Below are positions 26,539 to 34,721 of a DNA stretch of 64,000 bases, in pieces. Positions within the stretch are counted from its first letter, which is position 1. The number at the start of each line of letters is the position of its first letter. The notes below the pieces were generated by a model. It saw only the letters and a list, made by a program, of their open reading frames with translations, searched no databases and was not told the DNA's origin. The translations under genes and the position numbers were made by a program. This DNA is from JAPPHA01 sp964291635 (GTDB lineage Bacteria > Pseudomonadota > Alphaproteobacteria > Rhodobacterales > Rhodobacteraceae), in assembly GCA_964291635.2 (NCBI GenBank), contig OZ219905.1, positions 1 to 64,000 on the forward strand. The letters run 5' to 3'.

Positions 26539-27581
26539 GCTCGATCTCGCTATCCGGCGTCAGCAAGTATTGGGGCGACACCGTCGGTGTCAGGGATCTT
26601 TCGCTCGACATCGAAGACAAGGAATTCCTGGTTCTGCTCGGGCCGTCGGGCTGCGGCAAGACCACGACGATGCGGATGGTGGCCGGGCTGGAGAAGCCAA
26701 GCACGGGAACAATCCGTATCGGTGACCGGGATGTCACCGATCTCGACCCGCGCGAACGCGATGTCGCGATGGTATTCCAGAACTACTCGCTCTATCCGCA
26801 AATGACGGTTGCGCAGAATATCGGGTTTCCTTTGCGCGCACGCGGCGTGAGGCGCAACGAGCAACGAGAAAGAATCCACAGTGCTGCCAGGTTGGTGGAA
26901 TTGTCTGATTACCTTGGCAGGAAACCCGCGGCGCTATCGGGCGGCCAGCGCCAGCGTGTGGCCCTGGCCCGGGCGATTGTCCGGTCGCCGGCTGCATTCC
27001 TGATGGATGAACCGCTGTCGAACCTCGATGCACGTCTCAGGATTTCGATGCGCGGCCTGATCAAGCGCCTGCACCGGGAAGTCGGGACTTCGACGATCTA
27101 TGTGACGCACGACCAGCTGGAGGCCATGACTCTTGCCGACCGCATCGTGGTCATGCGTCATGGCGAAGTCGAGCAGATCGGGACACCAAAGGAGATCTAC
27201 AACAATCCGCGTACGGCCTTTGTGGCGGGATTCGTAGGGTCGCCTTCCTGCAACCTGCTCGATGGCATGATCGAAAACGGCGTGTTCAGTACCGAAGGAA
27301 TCTCGCTGGCGGCCCACTTGAAGCCGGATCACGCAAAGGCGACCCTGGGGATACGTCCCGAGGCGATATCCGTGGCGGAAGGCGCAGAGGCCGAGCTTCA
27401 CGGGACCGTTTTCGCCATTGAAGTGACCGGGGACGCGACGCTTGTGACCGTTTCTGTGGGAGAGCAAGAGCTCATTGCCAAGCTGGATGCGGACTGCACT
27501 CTTGAACCTGCGCAGCCCGTGTCGCTGAAAGCCGGACAGCGAAGGTTCTTTTTCGACGGAGAAACCGGCTTGGCGATATGA
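26535..27581 (+). CDS. ABC transporter ATPase, MalK/UgpC-type
   Basis: A 348-residue ATP-binding subunit that energises the two permeases. Walker A GPSGCGKTT (36-44), Q-loop VFQNYSLYPQ, signature LSGGQRQRVALARAIV, Walker B AFLMDEPLSNLDA and switch His YVTHDQLEAM are all present. A C-terminal TOBE-like regulatory domain follows (ATLGIRPEAISVAEG). The GTG start overlaps the BtpA stop as GTGA. It is the last gene of the operon. No clear terminator was seen after it. Confidence 0.93.
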   Translation: MSSISLSGVSKYWGDTVGVRDLSLDIEDKEFLVLLGPSGCGKTTTMRMVAGLEKPSTGTIRIGDRDVTDLDPRERDVAMVFQNYSLYPQMTVAQNIGFPLRARGVRRNEQRERIHSAARLVELSDYLGRKPAALSGGQRQRVALARAIVRSPAAFLMDEPLSNLDARLRISMRGLIKRLHREVGTSTIYVTHDQLEAMTLADRIVVMRHGEVEQIGTPKEIYNNPRTAFVAGFVGSPSCNLLDGMIENGVFSTEGISLAAHLKPDHAKATLGIRPEAISVAEGAEAELHGTVFAIEVTGDATLVTVSVGEQELIAKLDADCTLEPAQPVSLKAGQRRFFFDGETGLAI

Positions 27582-28134
27582 TGGAGTCGCCTTCTGAATC
27601 GAACTGGCGCCGGTCATGCTTCGCGCGGACCAGCAATCCGAAACGCGGGTTTGCGCTGGGCGTCGAACGGTTCCCAAGCGACCTCCTCAATGCGTCAGTC
27701 AAGGGCGCTGCGGCTGTCGAACCTCTCCTGCGACAGGATCGCGGCTATCCGTGAAAATGCCGCCTCGTCCCGCGAGGTGCGGCTGTTCTGGGAGAGTGCC
27801 GTAATTGGGGGCGACATACGGCAGCAAGACCGCATTGTTCAGTCAAATCCGTCATGACATGGTAGGGCTGGGTTCGGGGTAAGTGTCTTGCATGATACGA
27901 ACAGGACTCTCTTGGTTGGGGCCGACCTGGATTCCACGATTGTCAAAGGCGGTTAAGTTTGAGTTGACCGGGCAGGCAGGGTTGTTACCAAGATACGTTC
28001 CTCGCCAACCCGTTCGATTGCGCAATTCTTCACGGCGCCAACTCCCAAACCGGTCTTGATAGAAGAAGCCACTTCCAACGATGACCAAGCTCCAAATACC
28101 GTCGCGGCACTCCGAAACCAGGTCGACCGACACC
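27582..28134. other. Intergenic stretch after the ABC operon
   Basis: About 550 bases without a firm gene. A plus-strand segment near 27640-27730 reads ALGVERFPSDLLNASVKGAA in one frame, perhaps a gene relic. A minus-strand open frame (27852 to about 28133) has protein-like composition (WRGTYLGNNPACPVNSNLTA) but matches nothing I know. Confidence 0.3.
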
Positions 28135-28665
28135 ATGCAAATCGTTTTTCGGTCAGCGGAAATGTCCCGTGACGACGACGAAGAGTCGCAGATTGCCGCG
28201 ATTCTCAAGCAATGTTTTGACGGTATGCACAAGGGGAGAACTTACTGTGAACAAATCCCGCAGCAGCGCCTTCTTGGTTATTGCGGAGACCGCCTGGTTG
28301 GGCATTTGGGGCTTGACTACAGGATGATCCGGATCGGAGAAGCCATCTTTTTCATCGTCGGTATCATTGATCTATGCGTGGTCCCCGACCTGCGGCGCAG
28401 AGGACTGGCACAACGTTTGCTTGCGGCGGCAGAGAAACGATCTGCCGCGCAGGATTTTTCTGTACTGATAGCCAAGGATATACGGCTCTATGAAAGAGTT
28501 GGTTACCGCTTGCTGACCAAAGCTGACGTTACCTGGCTCGTGATCGACGAGCTACGTTGTCATCGTATCAGCAACCGCGACCTCAGTGACATCTTCATGC
28601 AAAAGCCCTTATCCACCAAGCAATGGCCAAAGGGACCGATCGACATGCTCGGAAACTTGTTCTGA
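28135..28665 (+). CDS. GNAT-family N-acetyltransferase
   Basis: A 176-residue acetyltransferase. The acetyl-CoA-binding motif A is clear: GIIDLCVVPDLRRRGLAQRL then LAAAEKRSAAQDFSVLIAKD, with motif B-like IRLYERVGYRLLTKAD. The start at 28135 (QIVFRSAEMS) is chosen because the domain begins there; an upstream ATG at 28081 adds 18 residues of no obvious structure. The acceptor substrate is unknown. The TnpB element sits two bases after its stop codon without damaging it. Confidence 0.78.
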   Translation: MQIVFRSAEMSRDDDEESQIAAILKQCFDGMHKGRTYCEQIPQQRLLGYCGDRLVGHLGLDYRMIRIGEAIFFIVGIIDLCVVPDLRRRGLAQRLLAAAEKRSAAQDFSVLIAKDIRLYERVGYRLLTKADVTWLVIDELRCHRISNRDLSDIFMQKPLSTKQWPKGPIDMLGNLF

Positions 28666-28667
28666 CG

Positions 28668-28675
28668 TAAGTTTA
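28668..28675. repeat. 8-bp target-site duplication, left copy
   Basis: TAAGTTTA. The identical octamer occurs at 30050-30057, directly outside the other end of the TnpB element. Confidence 0.75.
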
Positions 28676-28700
28676 GGGGATTATATCGAAAAGTCACATT
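28676..28700 (+). repeat. Terminal inverted repeat, left end of TnpB element
   Basis: 25 bases matching the reverse complement of 30025-30049 at 22 positions; differences at positions 2, 4 and 17. Confidence 0.8.
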
Positions 28701-28815
28701 CCGGCTGCCAACTCGGTATAATCCCTTGACAATTCAGGCAGATAATGTCGTGATCGCGTGACGGGAAGCCAACCTTTCCCGCGCCAGACGAACCTTGTGC
28801 CGAAGGCCCGACCGC

Positions 28816-30025
28816 GTGAGCGAAACTTCCACATACCGCAACATCATCTACCGGCTTCTGCCAGGCTCCAGGGCGAACGCACGGCGCCTGGCCGGACAGG
28901 CGGGCGCCTGCCGCTTCGTCTGGAACACGATACTGGGGCAGCACAATGACGCCTTTGAGGAGGCGAAGGCCAACGGGGAGAAACCCCCGTCGGTCTCGTT
29001 CTTCTCGCTCGGCAAGGAGTTCACCGTGCTCCGCAACGAAATCCCGTGGCTTTGCGCATACTCCTTCGCCATCACCCGGTACGTGCTCAAGTACCAGGCC
29101 GATGCGTGGAAGGCGTTCTTCAGGGGCGAGGCAGGACATCCACGCTTCAAGTCCCGCCACGGGTCGACGCCGTCCTTCACCATTCCCGAAGCCGTCACCA
29201 TCAGGGACGACATGATCAATGTCCCGAGGGTTGGTCCCATGCGCATCCGGCGGGAACCCGTATCCCGAGGGCAAGCCGGTGAAAGCCGTGATCAGGAAGA
29301 TCGCCGGCAAGTGGTATGTCACCGTCTGCTACGAGGTCGAGGCTGAGGAGCGTCCCGACACCGGGGTCTTGGCGGGCGTGGACATGAACGTCCGGCAGGT
29401 GGCGGTGGTGGACACGACCGGAGAGGCGGAGATCATCCCCGCGCCCGACACGGGCCGGCTTGATGCGAAGATCGGGCGCAACCAGCGCCGGCTTGCCCGC
29501 CAGCGCAAGGGGTCACGGCGGCGCACGAGAACCAGGCTCAGGCTGCAGAGGCTCCAGCGAAAGCGGGCCAACAGGCGCAGGAACTGGCACCACCAGGTCA
29601 GCCGCCGGATCGCGAACCGGGCGAGTACGGTGATTGTCGAGAAGCTCAACACGGCGGGGATGACCAAATCGGCCAAGGGCACGTTCGAGAACCCCGGCAC
29701 AAACGTGAAGGCCAAGTCCGGCCTCAACCGGGAGATCCTGAGCACCGGCTGGCACTCCGTGAAGGAGAAGCTCGCCTACAAGTGCGCTGTGGTGGAGATC
29801 GATCCTGCCTTTACGTCACAGACCTGCTACGTGTGTGGAAGGGTGGACAAGGCCTCCCGCCCGTCGCAGGCTGAATTCACGTGCGTGGCCTGCGGCCACG
29901 CGGATCATGCGGACCTGAACGCGGCCCGCAACATCATGGCCTCCGGGATTGGGGCTTCTGCACGGCGAGGGGCGTTTGCGTTGGCAACCCCTGTGACCCG
30001 TGAAATCGATCGAATGGTCGCTTAA
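28816..30025 (+). pseudogene. tnpB: TnpB RNA-guided nuclease, one frameshift
   Basis: TnpB is the compact RuvC nuclease that cuts DNA under an omega-RNA made from the element's right end. From GTG 28816 the first frame covers the N-terminus (SETSTYRNIIYRLLPGSRAN, GACRFVWNTILGQHNDAFEE, GHPRFKSRHGSTPSFTIPEA). Near 29245-29256 the frame changes. The second frame holds the whole catalytic half: LAGVDMNVRQVAVVDTTG (first Asp), STVIVEKLNTAGM (Glu), the zinc ribbon CYVCGRVD and FTCVACGHADHADLNAARNI (last Asp). Together they give about 403 residues, the normal length. All active-site residues are kept; only the frameshift disables it. Confidence 0.85.
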
Positions 30026-30049
30026 ATGTGACTTATCGATATAATTCGC
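30025..30049 (-). repeat. Terminal inverted repeat, right end of TnpB element
   Basis: 25 bases directly overlapping the tnpB stop region; inverted partner of 28676-28700. Confidence 0.8.
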
Positions 30050-30057
30050 TAAGTTTA
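30050..30057. repeat. 8-bp target-site duplication, right copy
   Basis: TAAGTTTA, identical to 28668-28675. Confidence 0.75.
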
Positions 30058-30126
30058 TTTCGTCGCAAGATCGGTTAACCGCCTATTGGCCCCTGGATAT
30101 CCATTCCAGCCGCGGGTGGGCCGCCG

Positions 30127-30300
30127 GGATCACCACACCTGTCTGCAATCATAGCTTCCGGACGGCCGGCGTTACCGCCTACTGAAGAAACCGGAGGAGG
30201 GAGGCTCGAGGCGACACAGTAACTGGCCAGGCACGCGAAATCGGAGATGGCGAAGCTCTACGACCGGCGAGAGGAGCGGGTGTCGCTCGACAAGATTGTC
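30127..30300 (+). pseudogene. Tyrosine recombinase, C-terminal remnant
   Basis: Pieces of the catalytic C-terminus of the same recombinase family as 7875-8918. One frame reads TPVCNHSFRTAGVTAY then stop; a second reads EMAKLYDRREERVSLDKIV. These match VCNHSFRATGITAY and TTKLYDRRADRVSLDEIER of the intact gene. The intervening segment has shifted frames and the rest of the gene is gone. It may mark the edge of a second, decayed integrative element. Confidence 0.75.
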
Positions 30301-30837
30301 AATGGGACTCCAAAATTGACCCGCCATCGGCGTCCAAAGTTGTCCCACCTTTTTCCGCCTTGCTTTCCCGGTAGCCCTTTTTCGTCGGACATCGGCGGGA
30401 GGGCGCGAGATCGCGGGCCAGGGGAGCGCGTTTTTCTCCCCGGCCTGAACACCGGCGTTTCAAGTGCGACAAACCGATGAGCGGGAAATCCTGAACTCTT
30501 TTGCAATGTGTAGTATTGGCAATCTGAGGGACGGTCGGCGCCTGTTGAGCGGCACCGGACATGCCTGGGTCGAGGCGATTGAACCGGGTCAAGCCATAGC
30601 TGGTCTGGCCGGAGCTTTTCACCAGTCAAGGGTCCTGACGGCCGTACCGAAAACCCAAATCCGGCCAGGTCGCAGACGCCGCGCGAAATAAAACCAGCGA
30701 ACGATCAATACCTGACGGTGATGTACAGTCCCGACAACCCTCTTGAACGAAGTCGCGGCGAAACCCGCGCCTTCGGTGACAGAAGCCAATCATGGTTCGG
30801 GTCACTTTTAAATCCGGGTGACCAAGCAGCCATTGGC
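30301..30837. other. Non-coding stretch, possible IS debris
   Basis: About 540 bases with no gene. Near 30300-30350 the sequence (ACTCCAAAATTGACCCGCC, CCAAAGTTGTCCCACC) resembles the outer ends of some IS21-like elements, but no transposase is attached. Confidence 0.3.
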
Positions 30838-31755
30838 TCATCCCGTAGCTTCCTCCCAATTCTGTCCGGTCACCCAGTCACAAAAGCTCGTAATCCCGCT
30901 GACCCGACGGTGCGCGCGCGGCAGAACCAGGTAGAATCCCGGCACCTTCTCAGGCGGCATGTCACGCAGCACGTCAACGCCCAAAGGCGCAACCAAGTCG
31001 CCGGCAAGAATGTCGTGTTCCGCATCGACACGGGAGATCAGGCCTATCCCCATTCCCGAAAGCGTTGCACAGCGCATGGTCGCCGCATCATGAAAGGCCA
31101 GTTCCGACGCGTCATCCGGAACCTCGACATCAAGGAATTGCAGAATGTCAGACCACAACGAGTTCTTCAGCACCGGATGCAGGAGACGCTGACGTGCCAG
31201 GTCCTGCCGCGATTTCACCCGAACGGCAAGTTCCGGAGTACAGCAGATGACCTTGGGATCCATGAGCAGAAGGGTCGCCTCCAGGTCGCCCCAGTCGCCG
31301 TAACCCCATTGCACCGCCACGTCTATGTCATCGCGCCCGAAATCCGGAGTTTCAACCATGGTCGTCATTCGCAGGTCGGAATGCGGCTGGAGCCCGCGAA
31401 AACCGGACAGCCGGGGCAGCAGGTAGTGGGTCGCGAAATAAGGCGAGACGTTCAGGTTGATCCGGTCCCGGCACTTCTGCCTGGTGACCCGGCGAACTCC
31501 CTCCGACAGTTCTTCGAACCCTGCATCCACGTACCTTGCAAGCAGAACGGCCGCCTTGTTGGACTCGATCGATCGGCCACGCCGTTCGAACAGCGTGACC
31601 TGCAGTGTTTCTTCCAACAGCCTGATCTGCCCGCTGACAGCCTGGGGCGTCACCAACAATTCATTGGCCGCACCATTGATGGAGCCGTGGCGGACTGCCG
31701 CTCCGAACGTCCTGAGCGCATTCAGTGAAAGAAGTCTGAAACGATCATTGTCCAT
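30838..31755 (-). CDS. LysR-type regulator, GcvA-like
   Basis: A 305-residue LysR regulator. The helix-turn-helix reads LNALRTFGAAVRHGSINGAA, NELLVTPQAVSGQIRLLEET. The effector domain has the GcvA-like pattern (FARDDIDVAV-type FGRDDIDVAVQWGYGDWGDL, then MDPKVICCTPELAVRV and MRCATLSGMGIGLISRVDAE). Complete and intact. A partial decayed duplicate lies at 19277-19620. Neighbours are mobile relics, so its target genes are not obvious. Confidence 0.88.
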   Translation of the reverse strand: MDNDRFRLLSLNALRTFGAAVRHGSINGAANELLVTPQAVSGQIRLLEETLQVTLFERRGRSIESNKAAVLLARYVDAGFEELSEGVRRVTRQKCRDRINLNVSPYFATHYLLPRLSGFRGLQPHSDLRMTTMVETPDFGRDDIDVAVQWGYGDWGDLEATLLLMDPKVICCTPELAVRVKSRQDLARQRLLHPVLKNSLWSDILQFLDVEVPDDASELAFHDAATMRCATLSGMGIGLISRVDAEHDILAGDLVAPLGVDVLRDMPPEKVPGFYLVLPRAHRRVSGITSFCDWVTGQNWEEATG

Positions 31756-32220
31756 GGCGGTACGGAATTCGGATCAAAGCATTTTCGCCAAAAGGCTCGT
31801 CGCGCACGACCCGGTCACGACGGAATTCCTGTTTTCGACGATTTTTCTGCACTCATAAATTCAAGGGTCCCCGATTTGGACCAGGCACGACATCAGGCAC
31901 TGGCGGATGCTTCAGGCTCTGTCGGAATTCATCCTCTTGTCATCGGCGGTCAGCCCGGACGGACGGACCAATGATTCGGGTCCGAGAGTAGCGTGGATGA
32001 CCTTCGCCTCCGCGCCCGGCCTCAAGGGAATGACATGGCGCTTGCCAGACTCCGGATCGTGCAGCACCGAAAACTCCCGATCATTGAGCGCCTTGCGAAA
32101 GACCCGTGGCGTCGTGGGCCGCTTCCGGAGCACAACCCGCCGCGCAAATTGATGCGCACAAGTGCCAGCTTCCGACGGTTTAGGCCAACACCCCATGTCT
32201 GCAGCGTGGTCGCCTTGCGG
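31756..32220. other. Stretch without a firm gene
   Basis: About 460 bases. The minus-strand frame that carries the adenosine deaminase C-terminus runs on to 31912 (VLRKRPTTPRVFRKALNDRE, FSVLHDPESGKRHVIPLRPG), but this part matches no family I know and probably reflects a fusion to unrelated sequence. Confidence 0.35.
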
Positions 32221-32407
32221 CATGCGCAGCATCGCCTTCTTCTTGGCATCGCAGTAGGCCGCATGGGTCGCGAGGTCCTGAACCGACAGGATATCTCTGG
32301 CCGTCCAATCGAATGCCTCCTCCATGTTCGTGAATTCATCGTTGATCGAAACGTTCATGGCAATCGGATCATCTGAATTGACCGTTACCGGCACACCCGC
32401 CCTATTA

Positions 32408-33712
32408 GGGTTCGTTGCGAAACAGGCGAATCGTTTTGTCACTGAGGGATTCCCCTTGGAATCGAAATGTGATTCACTCGCGGCATGGATACGATCGAGA
32501 GCATTCGGCGCCGGTTCGAGGCCCTGTCGCCGCATCTGGATGAAAAGAGCCTCCGATTGTTTGTTGCGTCCGAGACCCTGCCCCTTGGCCATGGCGGCGT
32601 GACACTGGTCTCGACAGCGACGGGGGTTGCGCGCTCGACCATTTACCGTGCTCTTGCGGAACTCGGAGAGGAGCCGGAGCCCTCGGGCCGTGTTCGGCGT
32701 CCCGGCGGGGGCCGCAAGCCTGCGGTGGAGATCCAGGACGGCCTTGAGGAGGCGCTTGATGCGCTTGTGGAGCCGGCGGTGCGCGGCGACCCTGAGCGTC
32801 CGCTGCGGTGGGTGTCGAAGAGCCTGCGTCACCTTGCCGATGCGCTTTCCGATCAGGGCTTCCCGGTGTCCCACACCCTGGTGGGCCGGCTGCTGAAGCG
32901 GCAGGGTTACACGCTCCAGGGGAATGTGAAAGCCCGGGAGGGCACGGACCATCCGGACCGGGATGCGCAGTTCCATCACATCAACGATCAGGTCGCGGCG
33001 TTCGCTGAAGCCGGACGGCCGGTGGTCTCCGTGGACACCAAGAAGAAGGAACTGGTGGGGGATTTCAAGAATTCAGGCCGTGAGTGGCGTCCGAAAGGGT
33101 CTCCCGAGGAGGTCCGTGTCCATGACTTCACCGACAAGGAACTCGGCAAGGCGATCCCCTACGGGGTCCATGACGTGATCAACAACGTGGGCTGGGTCAA
33201 TGTCGGAATCAGTTCCGACACGGCCGCGTTCGCGGTCGAGAGCATCCGGCGCTGGTGGCACCACCTGGGGAAGGAACGCTACCCCGAGGCCCGCAAGCTG
33301 CTCATCACCGCCGACTGCGGCGGCTCCAACGGGAGCCGCGTCCGGTTGTGGAAGGTGGAGTTGCAGAAGCTCGCACGCGAACTCGGCATCGAGATCAGCG
33401 TGTGCCACCTGCCACCCGGCACCAGCAAGTGGAACAAAATCGAGCACAAACTCTTCTCCTTCATATCCCAGAACTGGCGCGGCAAACCCCTGTACACCCT
33501 CACAACCATCATCGGCCTGATCGGTTCCACAAAGACCGGCACGGGGCTGAAGGTCTTTTGTGACCGGGACACGAACGAGTACCCGACCGGTATCAAGATC
33601 AGCAAAGCGGAGATCGATGCCCTGGATATCCAGCGCGCCGACTTCCATGGCGACTGGAACTATACCTTGCTTCCGAACCCCGATAATGTAGCCGTTATTT
33701 CGTGACGAACCC
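32408..33712 (+). mobile_element. ISAzo13-family insertion sequence, apparently complete
   Basis: A 1305-bp element. The ends are imperfect inverted repeats beginning GGGTTCGTTGCGAAACA (left) and, reversed, GGGTTCGTCACGAAATA (right). A 3-bp direct repeat TTA (32405-32407 and 33713-33715) flanks it. One intact transposase gene fills it. The insertion lies inside the adenosine deaminase relic and its exact removal restores that frame, which fixes both boundaries. Confidence 0.85.
32485..33705 (+). CDS. ISAzo13-family DDE transposase
   Basis: A 406-residue transposase. The N-terminus has a helix-turn-helix (LVSTATGVARSTIYRALAEL). The DDE triad is visible as Asp in PVVSVDTKKKELVGDF, Asp in LLITADCGGSNGSR and Glu in SKWNKIEHKLFSFISQNWRG. 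The motifs GREWRPKGSPEEVRVHDF and PGTSKWNKIEH are typical of the ISAzo13 family. Full length with no frameshift, so this may be an active element. The gene starts about 75 bases inside the left end. Confidence 0.88.
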   Translation: MDTIESIRRRFEALSPHLDEKSLRLFVASETLPLGHGGVTLVSTATGVARSTIYRALAELGEEPEPSGRVRRPGGGRKPAVEIQDGLEEALDALVEPAVRGDPERPLRWVSKSLRHLADALSDQGFPVSHTLVGRLLKRQGYTLQGNVKAREGTDHPDRDAQFHHINDQVAAFAEAGRPVVSVDTKKKELVGDFKNSGREWRPKGSPEEVRVHDFTDKELGKAIPYGVHDVINNVGWVNVGISSDTAAFAVESIRRWWHHLGKERYPEARKLLITADCGGSNGSRVRLWKVELQKLARELGIEISVCHLPPGTSKWNKIEHKLFSFISQNWRGKPLYTLTTIIGLIGSTKTGTGLKVFCDRDTNEYPTGIKISKAEIDALDIQRADFHGDWNYTLLPNPDNVAVIS

Positions 33713-33894
33713 TTAAGGGCATCAATAATCGGACCGGCGGCAATCGAATCGTGCAATCCGGTGATCACGTTCGAGGCCGTGCAATTGGTCAACGGGAAAT
33801 TTTTTTTCCGCCAGGTGCTGCACGAGTTTAGGTCCTCGATTGCACGCGCGCCATGGTCGACACGATCGACCAGATGACGGGTTTTGAACGGCAT

Positions 33895-34517
33895 GGAGGG
33901 AAAGCAGCTCCGTTATCAGGACCTGACGGCTGACAACGGACTGGCTTCGGGGGTGCGGGGATGAGCGGACAACCGGCAATGCTGCGCTGAAAGCCCGTTT
34001 CATTGTTCAGGCATGGAACCCGACCAGTCGAACCGCATGTTGTGGACGGGCGACAATCCCGGCGTCATGCGGGAGATGAACCCGGAAGCTGTCGCCTTGA
34101 TCCCGTCTCGACCTGCCGTTCAACACGAACCGCGATCATGTCGCGCCTTTTGCCAGCCGCCAACAGAACCACTAGACGCAAGAGGGTCTCCAATCCGGTC
34201 GGGCGCATGATGTCTTTCTGATCTACGCAGCAGGACATGACCGAGGTCGAGAAACGCGAGGTAATGCTCGCAATATCATCTTGTCAGCCGACTAAAGCCG
34301 AACTTGAAGAAAACCGATCACCTTCCCGGAAGAAACGACGGCGGAGGATCTCGCCAAAGCGCTTATGAGCCCAGTGGAAATTCGGTGGACATCGCAGCCG
34401 GAATGTCCGGCGCGGGGCTAGAATGCACACAATCCCTGACTTTTAGTCCCCAATTGAGAATTGCTGGCCATCCTACCAGTCTCTTGCCTTGTTCCTGTTG
34501 ATGTGTATGCTTGGCAC
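33895..34517. other. Stretch with only gene relics
   Basis: About 620 bases before the VapBC pair. Apart from the DNA methyltransferase relic at 34013-34190, no gene or repeat can be supported. Confidence 0.4.
34013..34190 (+). pseudogene. DNA adenine/cytosine-N4 methyltransferase, N-terminal relic
   Basis: The start MEPDQSNRMLWTGDNPGVMR and EMNPEAVALI match the N-terminal AdoMet/catalytic region of type III-like methyltransferases (NRLFWGDNLDVLRE...VDLIYLDPPFN). After a frameshift the next motif reads LDLPFNTNRDHVAPFAS, where the catalytic DPPF is changed to DLPF. Nothing of the rest survives. Confidence 0.6.
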
Positions 34518-34721
34518 ATGACTCGCACAAATATCGATATCGACGAAGAGGCCTGCACAAAAGTCATGCGCCGCTACTGCCTGAAGACAAAGCGCGACGC
34601 TGTCAATTTCGCGTTGCGCACAATGGCGGCAGAGCCGCTCAGCCTCGACGAGGCCCGCAGCTTGCGCGGATGTGGCTGGGAAGGTGATCTCGAAGAGATG
34701 CGAACTGGCCGCAAAGCGTGA
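34518..34721 (+). CDS. vapB: VapB-type antitoxin
   Basis: A 67-residue ribbon-helix-helix antitoxin. The start MTRTNIDIDEEACTKVMRRY and KTKRDAVNFALRTMA are typical of the VapB antitoxin family. The C-terminal tail (GCGWEGDLEEMR) would wrap the toxin. The stop codon overlaps the vapC GTG start as GTGA (34718-34721). It is expected to neutralise VapC and repress the operon. Confidence 0.87.
   Translation: MTRTNIDIDEEACTKVMRRYCLKTKRDAVNFALRTMAAEPLSLDEARSLRGCGWEGDLEEMRTGRKA

Larger units (their letters stand above)
28676..30049 (+). mobile_element. TnpB-carrying element bounded by terminal inverted repeats
   Basis: A 1374-bp unit. Its ends are 25-bp inverted repeats (28676-28700 and 30025-30049) that agree at 22 positions and start GGGGATTATATCG / GCGAATTATATCG. 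An 8-bp direct repeat, TAAGTTTA, flanks it. IS200/IS605 and IS607 elements normally lack such repeats and duplications, so the unit was probably moved by a DDE transposase supplied elsewhere. The left end also contains an internal inverted repeat (GGGATTATA 28677-28685, TATAATCCC 28717-28725). The only gene is a frameshifted tnpB. Confidence 0.75.
32221..33894 (-). pseudogene. Adenosine deaminase-like gene relic interrupted by an insertion sequence
   Basis: Two minus-strand pieces (33713-33894 and 32221-32407) form one purine-deaminase-type C-terminal half: HLVDRVDHGARAIEDLNS, FPLTNCTASNVITGLHDS and PIIDALN, then RAGVPVTVNSDDPIAMNVSI and WTARDILSVQDLATHAAYC. The metal-binding Asp pair (NSDDP) is present. 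Removing the insertion together with one TTA copy joins Asp-Ala-Leu-Asn-Arg-Ala-Gly in frame, so the two pieces were one gene. The N-terminal half with the His-x-His metal motif is missing, so the gene was already a fragment or was lost separately. Confidence 0.8.
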
